Source: JBDLID01 sp039715055
GTDB taxonomy: Bacteria > Desulfobacterota > Desulfobulbia > Desulfobulbales > Desulfocapsaceae
NCBI GenBank assembly: GCA_039715055.1
Contig: JBDLID010000019.1
Coordinates: 1 to 31,167, forward strand
Reading direction: 5' to 3'
Length of the DNA: 31,167 nucleotides
Made by a program: the position numbers and the translations under genes. Under the pieces are notes generated by a model, which saw only the letters and a program-made list of their open reading frames with translations, made no database searches and was not told the origin of the DNA. Positions 1 to 7,989 of this stretch are shown here, in pieces. Each line of letters opens with the position of its first letter. The stretch's first letter is position 1.

Positions 1-1
1 C

Positions 2-205
2 TTTATCAACCCGGGAAGCTGCGGACGGATGTTTGACGGCAACCCGATCGCGAGCTACGCTTTACTGGAAATCGTGGGGGATACGATCCGTGTTGATCTT
101 CGCAGGATCGCCTACAGTATAGAAAAAACCATGGCAGGCCTGAAGAAATCAGGCCTGCCCGAGATTTACTGCGAGATGTACCGTTTGGGAAGAAAATTGA
201 ACTGA
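2..205 (+). CDS. YfcE/MJ0936-type metallophosphodiesterase, C-terminal end (partial)
   Basis: Only the last 67 codons are in the window; the frame is open from the left edge and ends with TGA at 203-205. The segment NPGSCGRMFDGNPIASYALL matches the conserved C-terminal strand of small calcineurin-like phosphodiesterases of the YfcE/MJ0936 family, where an NPGS motif is followed by a short turn and a SYALL strand. Family members are soluble metal-dependent phosphodiesterases of about 160-250 residues, usually with unclear natural substrates. The catalytic metal-binding motifs lie upstream of the window and cannot be checked. The tail after the domain (KKSGLPEIYCEMYRLGRKLN) is longer than in the shortest members. 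Confidence 0.72.
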   Translation, partial: FINPGSCGRMFDGNPIASYALLEIVGDTIRVDLRRIAYSIEKTMAGLKKSGLPEIYCEMYRLGRKLN

Positions 206-210
206 AGGGT

Positions 211-419
211 ACCTTGAAAATTTAAAATTTTCTTTCAAAATCGAGGCATGAGAAAAATTTCACCACAGGCATATACATGATATCGGAGTCTCCCTGCGGT
301 CGCTTACCTCCGAGGACAAAGTGCTCGGCTTAACATTTATGATCCGGGTATAAAATTTTTCTCACAACGAAGCGCCTGGGTGAGGTAAGCGTAGACTCCG
401 AAAGGCAATTTTTCAAGGT
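211..419. repeat. Nested inverted-repeat element (about 209 bp)
   Basis: Four pairs of complementary arms are visible between the phosphodiesterase gene and the small protein gene. They are ACCTTGAAAA (211-220) with TTTTCAAGGT (410-419), GAGAAAAATTT (250-260) with AAATTTTTCTC (353-363), TCGGAGTCT (283-291) with AGACTCCGA (393-401), and CGCTTACCTC (301-310) with GAGGTAAGCG (382-391). The second pair interleaves with the last two, so the element has two mutually exclusive foldings. No open frame of note is inside. A right-end-like fragment recurs at about 7819-7870. It looks like a dispersed palindromic element of unknown class rather than a simple terminator. Confidence 0.6.
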
Positions 420-442
420 GGCCTGAAGAACGAAGGGGCCGG

Positions 443-685
443 TCAATCTTTATCCTCGTCGGCCGGCATGATCACTTCGACCCGGTCACGGTTGAGGTTG
501 AGGAATGCGGATTTGGCGAGTTCATCACCGTCAAAAGTCAGGACCCTGGCACCGGTGACGGCAATAAAGTGGTCGGCCTTGTTCATATAGTCTGTGAGCC
601 GCCCTCCTGCATACAGACTGATCTCACCTTCTACGCGAAAGCTTTTAGTCAGAATAACGACTTTAGTGGAGTCTCCGGGTTGCAT
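443..685 (-). CDS. Small conserved protein, possibly DUF6812-like
   Basis: This 80-residue soluble protein has no signal peptide or membrane segment. Its centre, with GGRLTDYMNKADHFIAVTGA, resembles a small beta-rich family that I associate with DUF6812, in which a GxRLTDYxN stretch is followed by FIAVT; that assignment is from memory and not certain. It begins with ATG at 683-685, 41 bp downstream of the second PilT-type ATPase gene on the same strand, so it is probably the last gene of that operon. The C-terminus is acidic (PADEDKD). No function can be given from sequence; the context hints at a link with pilus retraction or surface motility. Confidence 0.7.
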   Translation of the reverse strand: MQPGDSTKVVILTKSFRVEGEISLYAGGRLTDYMNKADHFIAVTGARVLTFDGDELAKSAFLNLNRDRVEVIMPADEDKD

Positions 686-726
686 TTTTTATCCTTTTTA
701 TATTTTAAAATTACTTCAAACTCAGA

Positions 727-1815
727 TCAGGCGGTCACTGGAGGCTCCTCCAGGAGGTTAAGAAAAAGACTCTTGTCCAAGGCCTTTTCATAGGCGGCCT
801 CGGCACTGATCCGCTCCTCTTCAACCAGCTGCATGAGATGCTGATCCATTGTCTGCATTCCCTGCTTGGTGTTGGTCTGAATCAGGGAGTTAATCTGGTT
901 GACCCGACCTTCACGAATTGTTGAGGCAAGAGCGTTTGAACCGATGAGGATCTCAAGGGCTGCACAGCGCCCCTTGCCGTCCTTGGTTTTAAGCAGCTGC
1001 TGGGCGATCACCCCTTTCAATGATTCAGAGAGCATGGATCTCGCCTGAGCCTGCTGCTCGCTGGGAAAGGCATTGATGATCCTGTCCACTGTTTTTGAGG
1101 CGGAATTGGTGTGCAGGGTACCAAACACCAGGATTCCTAGCTCCGCACAGGTCAGGGCAAGAGAGATGGTTTCATAGTCTCTCATTTCACCAACCAGAAT
1201 GATGTCCGGATCCTCCCGACCGGCAACTTTCAGGGCGTCTCCAAAGCTTCTGGCATGGGTCCCCACCTCTCTCTGAGAAAAGATGCACTTCTTGTTAGGG
1301 TGAACAAATTCCAGCGGATCCTCAATGGTGATGATGTGCTTGGCCATGGTATCGTTGATGTAGTCAATCATGGCCGCAAGCGTAGTGGACTTACCGGATC
1401 CGGTAGGCCCGGTAACCAGTACCAGCCCACGCTCAAATGCGGAAATGGTACGGACAGTGGGTGGCATGCTCAGCTGGTCAAGGGTCAGAATCTTGGTGGG
1501 AATGATACGGAAAACTGCTCCGATACCGCGATGCTGATAGAGGATGTTACAACGAAAACGCCCTACCCCGTCGAGCTCGTAGGACATATCAAAATCACGG
1601 TCTTTCTCAACCTTCTCCTGCTGTTCAGGGGTGAGGATTTCAAAAAGAATATCCCGGTTTGTCTGAGCCGTCAGAACGGGGTACTGCTCAAGCGGCACCA
1701 ACTCACCGGTAAGTCTGATAAGAGGCGGAAAGCCGACCACCATGTGGAGATCGCTTGCGCCCCGGTTATTCATTTCCGTAAAAAACGCATCAATCTTAGC
1801 CACGGCCATCCCCAT
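727..1815 (-). CDS. PilT/PilU-family type IV pilus retraction ATPase (second of two)
   Basis: This hexameric secretion-superfamily ATPase would power pilus disassembly at the inner membrane base. With the ATG at 1815 it is 362 residues, normal for the family; ATG at 1809 is equally possible, and a longer frame to 1938 runs out of phase through the upstream gene and is unlikely. Visible motifs are the N-terminal ASDLHM segment, Walker A GPTGSGKST (136-144), Asp box IITIEDPLEFVH (161-172), Walker B DPDIILVGEMRD (202-213, Glu210), and a His box reading ELGILVFGTLHTNS. Ile228 stands where PilT usually has its first His-box histidine, while His235 is kept. The start overlaps the end of the upstream paralogue by 20 bp, indicating translational coupling. 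Confidence 0.9.
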   Translation of the reverse strand: MGMAVAKIDAFFTEMNNRGASDLHMVVGFPPLIRLTGELVPLEQYPVLTAQTNRDILFEILTPEQQEKVEKDRDFDMSYELDGVGRFRCNILYQHRGIGAVFRIIPTKILTLDQLSMPPTVRTISAFERGLVLVTGPTGSGKSTTLAAMIDYINDTMAKHIITIEDPLEFVHPNKKCIFSQREVGTHARSFGDALKVAGREDPDIILVGEMRDYETISLALTCAELGILVFGTLHTNSASKTVDRIINAFPSEQQAQARSMLSESLKGVIAQQLLKTKDGKGRCAALEILIGSNALASTIREGRVNQINSLIQTNTKQGMQTMDQHLMQLVEEERISAEAAYEKALDKSLFLNLLEEPPVTA

Positions 1816-2902
1816 TATTTTGCTGCCCGGACTGCTGGTTGCTCTCATCTTCGTCCTGGACGCCAAGCAGCTTTTTGTTTTCCAGGTTGGCCAGGGCGGT
1901 TTCCCGGCTGATGCACCCCTCGTTAACAAGTTCAACAATAGACTCGTCCATGATCTTCATCCCGATATTTTTACCCATCTGCATCATCGAACCCATCTGG
2001 AACGTCTTGTTGTCCCTGATCAGATTACCCACAGAAAGGGTACCAAGAAGAATCTCCAGGGCCATCTCCATCTTCTGGTTGTCTGCCGACGGCAGCAGTC
2101 GCTGGGTAACGACAGCCTTGAGCGATTCGGACAGCATTGCCCTGATCTGGGACTGTTCACCCGGAGGAAAGGAATCAAGTATTCGATCTACGGTCTTGGG
2201 AGCAGACGAGGTGGCCAGCGTGCCGATAACCAGGTGACCGGTTTCTGATGCCGAGATGGCAAGCGAAATGGTCTCGAGATCTCGCAGTTCACCGATGACG
2301 ATGATATCAGGATCCTGGCGCAGGGCACCCTTCAGGGCGTTGACATATGAACGGGTATCACGGCCGTGCTGGCGCTGGTTGATCACCCCCTTTTTCAGCG
2401 GGTGAATGAACTCGATGGGGTCCTCCACGGTGAGGATATGATGGGCTCTGCGTTCATTGAGATAATCCACCATGGCGGCAAGGGTTGTCGATTTTCCGTG
2501 GCCTGCGGCGCCGGTGACGAGAATGAGTCCCTGGTGATTGTCAAGGACCCGGTAGATCACCTCTGGCATGCCGAGTTCGTCTAAAGTCGGTATTTTTGAT
2601 GGTATAATACGGAAAACGCCACCAAGGCCGTTGTTGTGCTGCATGATCGAGCCGCGAAAACGAGCAAGATTTTCGATCTCGTAGGCAAAATCTAGCTGCT
2701 GTTTACTGTTGAGTTCCGCTGTCTGCTGGCTGTCGAGCATTTCCCTGATAATGTGATCGCTCTGTTCAGCGGTGAGTTTTTGACTCTTCAGCTTGACGAT
2801 TCGTCCGAGACGACGGAGCATGAAAGGTTCACCGGGAGCAATATGGACATCGGACGCATTGAGGTCCACTCCGGCTTTAAGAATTTTATCAATTATAGCC
2901 AT
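1796..2902 (-). CDS. PilT-family type IV pilus retraction ATPase (first of two)
   Basis: This 368-residue retraction motor ATPase begins at ATG 2902; a TTG at 2938 would add 12 residues that family members lack, and neither start has a good Shine-Dalgarno. Seen in order are ASDVHI near residue 17, Walker A GAAGHGKST (131-139), Asp box ILTVEDPIEFIH (156-167), Walker B DPDIIVIGELRD (197-208, Glu205), and a His box reading ETGHLVIGTLATSS. The first histidine (His223) is present but the second is replaced by Ala230. The C-terminal tail is rich in Asp, Gln and Asn. It overlaps the downstream paralogue by 20 bp and is divergent from the polyphosphate kinase genes. Which copy corresponds functionally to PilT or PilU cannot be fixed from sequence alone. 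Confidence 0.9.
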   Translation of the reverse strand: MAIIDKILKAGVDLNASDVHIAPGEPFMLRRLGRIVKLKSQKLTAEQSDHIIREMLDSQQTAELNSKQQLDFAYEIENLARFRGSIMQHNNGLGGVFRIIPSKIPTLDELGMPEVIYRVLDNHQGLILVTGAAGHGKSTTLAAMVDYLNERRAHHILTVEDPIEFIHPLKKGVINQRQHGRDTRSYVNALKGALRQDPDIIVIGELRDLETISLAISASETGHLVIGTLATSSAPKTVDRILDSFPPGEQSQIRAMLSESLKAVVTQRLLPSADNQKMEMALEILLGTLSVGNLIRDNKTFQMGSMMQMGKNIGMKIMDESIVELVNEGCISRETALANLENKKLLGVQDEDESNQQSGQQNNGDGRG

Positions 2903-3078
2903 GGCTGTCTGACAAGATTGTATGAAAACTCGTTGCAATCATGATGGTTCTAATTATCTTTTCTTTTAAGGATCCTACCACCCATCGTTTCACAGTGCAA
3001 ACCCTTGAACACGAAAATCACTCCAATTATATGGCTGGAACAAAATCGCCATTGTTGTCAAGATATCTTAATAATCAT

Positions 3079-3118
3079 TTGATAATAGCTCACACTTTCT
3101 GATACTGTTTTTATCAGA
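3079..3118 (+). promoter_or_regulatory. Candidate sigma-70 promoter with overlapping inverted repeat upstream of first ppk2
   Basis: TTGATA (3079-3084) is followed after 16 bases by GATACT (3101-3106), a fair match to -35/-10 boxes. A perfect inverted repeat, TCTGATA (3098-3104) and TATCAGA (3112-3118), covers the -10 region, as an operator would. It lies about 55 bp before the first PPK2 start. This rests on pattern matching only; the wider AT-rich 2903-3173 interval between divergent genes must also contain the pilT-side promoter, which I could not place. Confidence 0.35.
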
Positions 3119-3173
3119 TAGCCCATTTTTCAACTCACTGATTACCACCTACGCATCTAAATACGGAAACACT

Positions 3174-4145
3174 ATGGCATCATCATCAAAATCATCTAAA
3201 TTGAAGTTCAGTGACGCACCAGGCATCACGGCAACTATCCGAAAACTTGTCAAAAAACACGACAAAAAACTCACTTCCAAAAGGCCGGATGAGATAAGCA
3301 GCAAGATCCGCTCATTGCTAAAAAAAAGCGACAAAGATGAGATCGTCGAATCAGCACTGCTCAAATACTATAATGCCGAGGAGCTCAAACCCTATCAGGC
3401 GGAATTGATCAAAATGCAAGCCCACCTCGAACGGGTCGGAAAAAAAATGATAATCCTCTTTGACGGACGTGACGCCTCCGGCAAGGGCGGCACCATTCGC
3501 AGGGTCACCCGCTACATGAACGAGAAGCGGTACAGGGTTGAGGCACTTGGCAAGCCCAATGATATTCAAAAAACCGAACTGCACATGAAGCGTTACATCG
3601 AGCGCTTTCCCCATGCCGGCGAGATCGTTCTTTTTGACCGAAGCTGGTACAATCGCGGCATGGTCGAACCGGTCATGGGATTTTGTACTCCCGAGCAGTA
3701 CCGCAGATTTTTAAAAAAAGTTAACGCCTATGAGTCCAACTTTATCCTCGACGGAGGACAAACCATTCTCCTCAAGCTCTACTTTTCCGTGACCAAGGAG
3801 GAACAGGATAGACGTTTTGAACGAAGAAAAAACGATCCTCTGCGCCAGTGGAAACTCTCTGAGGTGGATCTACAGGCTCAGGAACTCTGGGACGAGTTTA
3901 CCGAAAAAAAGAAGATCCTCCTCCAGAAGACCCACACAAAGGACTCAAAATGGTGGGTTATCCGCTCCGATGATAAACACAAGGCACGGAGGGAAACCAT
4001 GAAACTGATCCTCAGTTCGGTCAAATACCGTGGACGAAGCCGTTCACTCAACTTTGACCCATCACCCGATATCGTCATTCCCGGCAATAAAGAATACAAG
4101 CTAATGAAAAAACAGGCCAAACGGTACGGGTCGGCCCTGCTTTAG
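3174..4145 (+). CDS. ppk2: Polyphosphate kinase 2, type A copy 1
   Basis: PPK2 enzymes transfer phosphate between inorganic polyphosphate and nucleoside di- or triphosphates in the cytosol. The 323-residue protein has a basic N-terminal region, then the P-loop GRDASGKGGT (98-107), the second nucleotide/polyP motif LFDRSWYNR with Asp155 and Arg156, and the late lid segment ending in a VIRSDDK motif. It is a single-domain enzyme resembling class I. One odd point is that the usual QW(Y/F)FQ stretch before the second motif reads ELHMK here (135-139), unlike the other three PPK2 copies in this window, so specificity may differ. The next PPK2 gene begins 37 bp downstream, so the two are very likely co-transcribed. 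Confidence 0.93.
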   Translation: MASSSKSSKLKFSDAPGITATIRKLVKKHDKKLTSKRPDEISSKIRSLLKKSDKDEIVESALLKYYNAEELKPYQAELIKMQAHLERVGKKMIILFDGRDASGKGGTIRRVTRYMNEKRYRVEALGKPNDIQKTELHMKRYIERFPHAGEIVLFDRSWYNRGMVEPVMGFCTPEQYRRFLKKVNAYESNFILDGGQTILLKLYFSVTKEEQDRRFERRKNDPLRQWKLSEVDLQAQELWDEFTEKKKILLQKTHTKDSKWWVIRSDDKHKARRETMKLILSSVKYRGRSRSLNFDPSPDIVIPGNKEYKLMKKQAKRYGSALL

Positions 4146-4182
4146 GCCACCTTTAATCAAACTTCATAACAAAGGTGCACCC

Positions 4183-5082
4183 ATGGGAAAGAAAAACAAA
4201 AAGAAGGATAAAGAGGAAAAAATCAAACTGATCGAATCCACCGCCATCAGCAATATCAACGCCAAAGAAAGTCAGAAAAGGCTGGCGGTCTGGATCAAGA
4301 AGTGGCATCTGGCCTATGAAAAGGATCTCCGCACCCTGCAGATCGAACTGATGAAAATGCAGCAGTCGATGAAGGCCAGAAATGAACGGATTCTTGCAAT
4401 TTTTGAAGGCCGGGATGCTGCCGGTAAGGGTGGCACCATCAAGCGAATCATCGCTCATCTCAATCCGCGAAATACCCGGGTGGTTGCGCTCATCAAACCA
4501 AACGAAACCGAATCGTCCCAGTGGTACTACCAGCGCTACGTCTCCCAGCTGCCATCGGCCGGTGAGTTTGTCCTCTTTGACCGCAGCTGGTACAACCGGG
4601 CAATGGTCGAACCGGTCATGGGATTCTGCACCGATGAGCAGAATAAACGTTTTTTAAAAGACGTCCCCATGCTTGAAGAACTGCTGGTCAAAGACGGCAT
4701 CAAACTCTTCAAGTTCTACTTTTCCGTTTCCAAGAATGTTCAGAAGGAACGTTTCGACTCGCGCCGGGAAGACCTGCTGAAGCAGTACAAGCTATCTCCG
4801 GTGGACAACCTTGCCCAAAAATACTGGGACGACTACTCGGTTCGTAAATTCCAGATGTTATCTGAGACCAACCGTACTATGGCCCCCTGGACCATTATTC
4901 GCTCAGATAACAAAAAAATGGCCCGGCTCAACTGCATCAGGCATATTCTCACCAATATTGACTATGAACAAAAACTGGGTGAAAAAGAACTCCGCCCGGA
5001 CCCTGACATTGTCATTTCAGGGATTGATGAGCTTCGCCATATGGAAGAGAACCTGCTGTCACCTAAAAAGCTGCACGGCTGA
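4183..5082 (+). CDS. ppk2: Polyphosphate kinase 2, type B copy 1
   Basis: This 299-residue single-domain PPK2 has a short lysine-rich start, P-loop GRDAAGKGGT (76-85), SQWYYQRY (about 112-119), LFDRSWYNR with Asp133 and Arg134, and the APWTIIRSDNKKMARLN segment. A Shine-Dalgarno-like AAAGGTG precedes the ATG. It is much closer to the PPK2 at 11282-12190 than to its immediate neighbour, showing that the A-B pair is older than the block duplication. One small difference from copy 2 is DLLKQ in place of the family-typical DPLKQ around residue 177. The direction of reaction (ATP formation or polyP synthesis) cannot be read from the sequence; class I members mostly favour phosphorylating diphosphates from polyP. 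Confidence 0.93.
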   Translation: MGKKNKKKDKEEKIKLIESTAISNINAKESQKRLAVWIKKWHLAYEKDLRTLQIELMKMQQSMKARNERILAIFEGRDAAGKGGTIKRIIAHLNPRNTRVVALIKPNETESSQWYYQRYVSQLPSAGEFVLFDRSWYNRAMVEPVMGFCTDEQNKRFLKDVPMLEELLVKDGIKLFKFYFSVSKNVQKERFDSRREDLLKQYKLSPVDNLAQKYWDDYSVRKFQMLSETNRTMAPWTIIRSDNKKMARLNCIRHILTNIDYEQKLGEKELRPDPDIVISGIDELRHMEENLLSPKKLHG

Positions 5083-5139
5083 CAAAGCCAGTCAAGAGTC
5101 TGTTTGATTTGGTTGAACAGCCCTTGCCTGAAAAGAAAA

Positions 5140-5166
5140 GTTGGGGAGTGTCTATCACTCCACAAC
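5140..5166. other. Stem-loop between ppk2-B1 and mechanosensitive channel gene
   Basis: GTTGGGGAGTG (5140-5150) pairs with CACTCCACAAC (5156-5166) with one mismatch and a five-base loop. There is no T-run after it, so it is not a convincing intrinsic terminator; it could be an attenuating or mRNA-stabilising hairpin in a polycistronic transcript, or chance. Confidence 0.35.
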
Positions 5167-5240
5167 TGCGACGATCGTTGTACGCTATTGCTGCATCAGC
5201 ATCAGGGCAGCCTGCCCCGTCCTATTACCTTTAGTCCACT

Positions 5241-6521
5241 ATGGAAAAATGGCTTACTGAACAGTTACTTGCCCTTGGTCTTTCCCAGGGGGTCAGTGTT
5301 TTTCTGGCTACCACCGCAATCATATCGGTTGTCCTCCTGATCGCCGCTGCAGCCACCATCTTTGTACAAAAGGTGATTCTGCGAATCATCACCCAATGGA
5401 TTCAGTCCAACAGACTCCAGTGGGACAACGCCCTGGTCAAACATCGGTTCCTCACCATTTTCACCTGGTATGTCCCGGTTCTCATCTTTTCCATGGCAAT
5501 CGATTCGTTTTTTTCACCAGGCAGCTCAACGGCCATCCTCTCCAAACGGATTGTCATGGCCCTGTTCGTGCTCGTGACAGTCCTCAGCTTCAACGCCCTG
5601 ATCTCAGCCGTAAACGATATTTATCTTCATATCCGCTCAAAAAAAGGAACAACCATCCAGGGCTATATCGATGCGGTCAAGATCGTTACCTGGGTGATTG
5701 GCCTGATCTTCATCGCCTCCATTTTCACCGGCAAATCTCCCTGGGGGATTTTCTCCATTCTCGGTGGCCTGACAGCAGTCACCATGCTTGTCTTCAAGGA
5801 CACCATCCTCGGCTTTGTCGCCTCCATCCAGCTCACCGCCACCGACATGGTCAGGGTCGGCGACTGGATCGAGATGCCTCAGTACGGTGCTGACGGCGAC
5901 GTGATCCAACTCTCCATCAATACGGTGCGCGTCCGCAACTGGGATAAGACCGTGACCACCATCCCCACCTATGCGCTGGTTTCCTCGTCATTTAAAAACT
6001 GGAGAGGAATGTCGGAGTCGGGCGGACGCCGCATCAAGCGAAGCCTGCTCATCGACACCGGCTCCATCCGTTTTTGCGATGAAGCTATGCTGGAGCGTTT
6101 CAGTCAAATCGAGCTCCTTCAGGATTACCTCTTTGACAAGGAAAAGGAGCTGCTGGAGTATAACAGCAGGCGGGGGATCGATACGGATGTGGTGGTGAAC
6201 GGTCGTCGGCAGACCAATATCGGCGTGTTCCGTGCCTATATCGAAAGCTATCTCAGAGTCCACCCCGAGGTCCACCGGGACATGACGTTTCTTGTCCGCC
6301 AGCTGCCTCCCGGAGAGCACGGTCTTCCTCTCGAGATTTATGTCTTCTCAAAAGACCAGGTGTGGGCCAACTACGAAGCTATCCAGGCCGACATCTTCGA
6401 TCACCTGTTCGCCGCCGCCCCCTGGTTCGATCTCCGTATCTTCCAGAATCCCAGCAGCTATGATCTGCGCCTGCTGAGTGGAGTCCTGAGAGCGGACACC
6501 ACCAAGGTGGAATGTCAGTAG
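5241..6521 (+). CDS. YbdG-like MscS-family mechanosensitive channel
   Basis: This 426-residue inner-membrane channel would release solutes on membrane tension. It has about five hydrophobic segments (roughly residues 15-45, 68-88, 100-125, 143-163 and the pore-lining helix near 167-195), followed by the MscS beta domain beginning VGDWIEMP and the TIPTYALVSSSFKNW strand. The SGGRRIKRS sequence after this domain is typical of the YbdG (MscM) branch rather than MscS itself, and the length is close to E. coli YbdG (about 415). It is 158 bp downstream of ppk2-B1 on the same strand, so it may share its transcript. No strong Shine-Dalgarno precedes the ATG. The link with polyphosphate genes suggests an osmotic or energy stress role, which is inference. 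Confidence 0.88.
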   Translation: MEKWLTEQLLALGLSQGVSVFLATTAIISVVLLIAAAATIFVQKVILRIITQWIQSNRLQWDNALVKHRFLTIFTWYVPVLIFSMAIDSFFSPGSSTAILSKRIVMALFVLVTVLSFNALISAVNDIYLHIRSKKGTTIQGYIDAVKIVTWVIGLIFIASIFTGKSPWGIFSILGGLTAVTMLVFKDTILGFVASIQLTATDMVRVGDWIEMPQYGADGDVIQLSINTVRVRNWDKTVTTIPTYALVSSSFKNWRGMSESGGRRIKRSLLIDTGSIRFCDEAMLERFSQIELLQDYLFDKEKELLEYNSRRGIDTDVVVNGRRQTNIGVFRAYIESYLRVHPEVHRDMTFLVRQLPPGEHGLPLEIYVFSKDQVWANYEAIQADIFDHLFAAAPWFDLRIFQNPSSYDLRLLSGVLRADTTKVECQ

Positions 6522-6591
6522 TTTATGGTGGCAGCCTGCAGGAAGTTTATTCAAGTATTGAAAAAACAACGCACTGGTCGGCGGCAGGAGC

Positions 6592-7692
6592 TTATTTTTC
6601 CCGTGCCGCAAGATTGACAAGGTCAGCGATAAGCTGTTGGGTGTCATGCTCCAGGCACTGAGTTTGAGAACCCTCTTCAACTGCACTGGCAAGCGGGGTA
6701 GTGTCAAGCAGCCTTTCCGCTTCTGGAAACATGGCAGCCAGTTTTCTATTCTCCTCACTGTACAGTCTGAGGGCGTCGGCTAAAAGGTCCCGGGAAAAGA
6801 GCTGGACACCGGCCTGCTGTTGCCTGATCAGCACATAGGAGGTTTCCATTAGAATTCGTTTCATTCTCTCCATCAACCGGCTATCGACAGTCAACTTTGA
6901 TGCATTTTTCATAATGTCGGCAGCAAGTGTGGTGAGTCGGTTATTTACAGTTAATGATTCACGTTTTGGTCGCTGATAGCGGGAAGCGTCTATCTCTACT
7001 GTCCGGCAGAAATCACCAACCACATCGCCCGTCTGTTCATCGTAGATCCGAACAGCGATGTTTTCCCTGCCAAACTCCCTGGCCCATATTTTAAGATTTT
7101 CCGCATAGAGGAGATAAATACGGGGGGTTCTGATAATTTTTTCATCAGGACTGTTAAATCCCTCTTTGACCTGCTGGCCGAAAAAAGAATCAAGCCAGCC
7201 ATCCTGGCGCCTGAGATAGACGACAATCTGTACCTTTTCAAACAGTTGGAAGAGTTCTCTGCAGCGACAGACAAAATCATCAAGATGGGACAGGTTCTTC
7301 TCTGTCACCCGATGATAGGGTGGTCCCGACTGCATGGCCGGTGCTGCCCAGAAAAATTCCGAACTCATGATTACCCTGGAACATTTCCTTTCACGACACT
7401 GATCAATGACACTGTTGAGGTAGTTTTTCGGCTCAATATGCTCTGTACCATTATTACAGACGGTCCAGGGGTAGTGTCGGGCAACAATTGATTTGACAAA
7501 GGCCGCATGCTGGAAATCAGGAATCCCGCATTCAGGGTAGAGGATGCCGCTATCAGAAAGTGGTTGACGATTATAGGCAAGAAAATGCTGAACGGCTGTT
7601 GTCCCGGTTTTTGGCATGCCAATATGGAGACAGAGCGATACGCCGGACCTGGGTTTCATTTTTCTGATTACTGTTCTTATTGAGTCAAGCAT
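6592..7692 (-). CDS. Sulfotransferase-like P-loop protein
   Basis: The 366-residue protein opens with HIGMPKTGTTAVQ (near residues 23-35), the 5'-phosphosulfate-binding loop of PAPS-dependent sulfotransferases. A second element, VVYLRRQDGWLDSFFGQQ (about residues 158-175), corresponds to the 3'-phosphate-binding strand and helix seen in bacterial sulfotransferase-family proteins that modify carbohydrates or lipids. No signal peptide or membrane segment is evident. It stands alone on the minus strand, convergent with the channel gene and divergent from the CBS regulator, interrupting an otherwise plus-strand block, so it may be a later insertion. The acceptor molecule is unknown. A non-sulfotransferase role cannot be excluded because the fold is shared with other P-loop proteins. 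Confidence 0.8.
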   Translation of the reverse strand: MLDSIRTVIRKMKPRSGVSLCLHIGMPKTGTTAVQHFLAYNRQPLSDSGILYPECGIPDFQHAAFVKSIVARHYPWTVCNNGTEHIEPKNYLNSVIDQCRERKCSRVIMSSEFFWAAPAMQSGPPYHRVTEKNLSHLDDFVCRCRELFQLFEKVQIVVYLRRQDGWLDSFFGQQVKEGFNSPDEKIIRTPRIYLLYAENLKIWAREFGRENIAVRIYDEQTGDVVGDFCRTVEIDASRYQRPKRESLTVNNRLTTLAADIMKNASKLTVDSRLMERMKRILMETSYVLIRQQQAGVQLFSRDLLADALRLYSEENRKLAAMFPEAERLLDTTPLASAVEEGSQTQCLEHDTQQLIADLVNLAAREK

Positions 7693-7989
7693 GATCGGTT
7701 CTGTACCATTCTCTCAATCAAATCACAATAACCCGGCTCCAGTTACTGTAAACCTTTGTTCAATTTTGGATGATTTCATCAGGGTGGTAAAAGAAGTTGA
7801 GCACTTCGTCCCAGGAGATAATCGAGGCACGAGACTCCGAAAACACTATTTTTTCAAGGTACCCTGTAGAAGTTGCTGACAGTAAAAAAAACGTTTATCT
7901 TTCTTTAGTGGTATACATTGCTCACAACCAAGGTCTCTAAGAGCAGGATGGCCGCTGATTCCAATAACCGTTCTTTCTCTAAACAATGT
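7693..7989. other. Non-coding interval with fragment of the inverted-repeat element
   Basis: No credible gene lies between the sulfotransferase start and the MITE at 7990. About 7819-7870 resembles the right part of the element at 211-419: both contain a TCGAGGCAYGAG stretch, AGACTCCGAAA, and TTTTTCAAGGT followed by a CCTG. The left arms are missing, so this appears to be a decayed or deleted copy. Promoters for the flanking divergent genes should also lie within 7693-8177 but none stands out. Confidence 0.45.

Noticed and set aside
211..419. CRISPR array or simple terminator
   Set aside because: There are no regularly spaced direct repeats, and the arms are inverted and interleaved over 200 bp, unlike an intrinsic terminator.
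1816..1938. Longer start for the second PilT-type ATPase
   Set aside because: The extra 41 residues are an out-of-phase reading of the upstream paralogue and do not resemble PilT N-termini; the family start fits ATG at 1815 or 1809.
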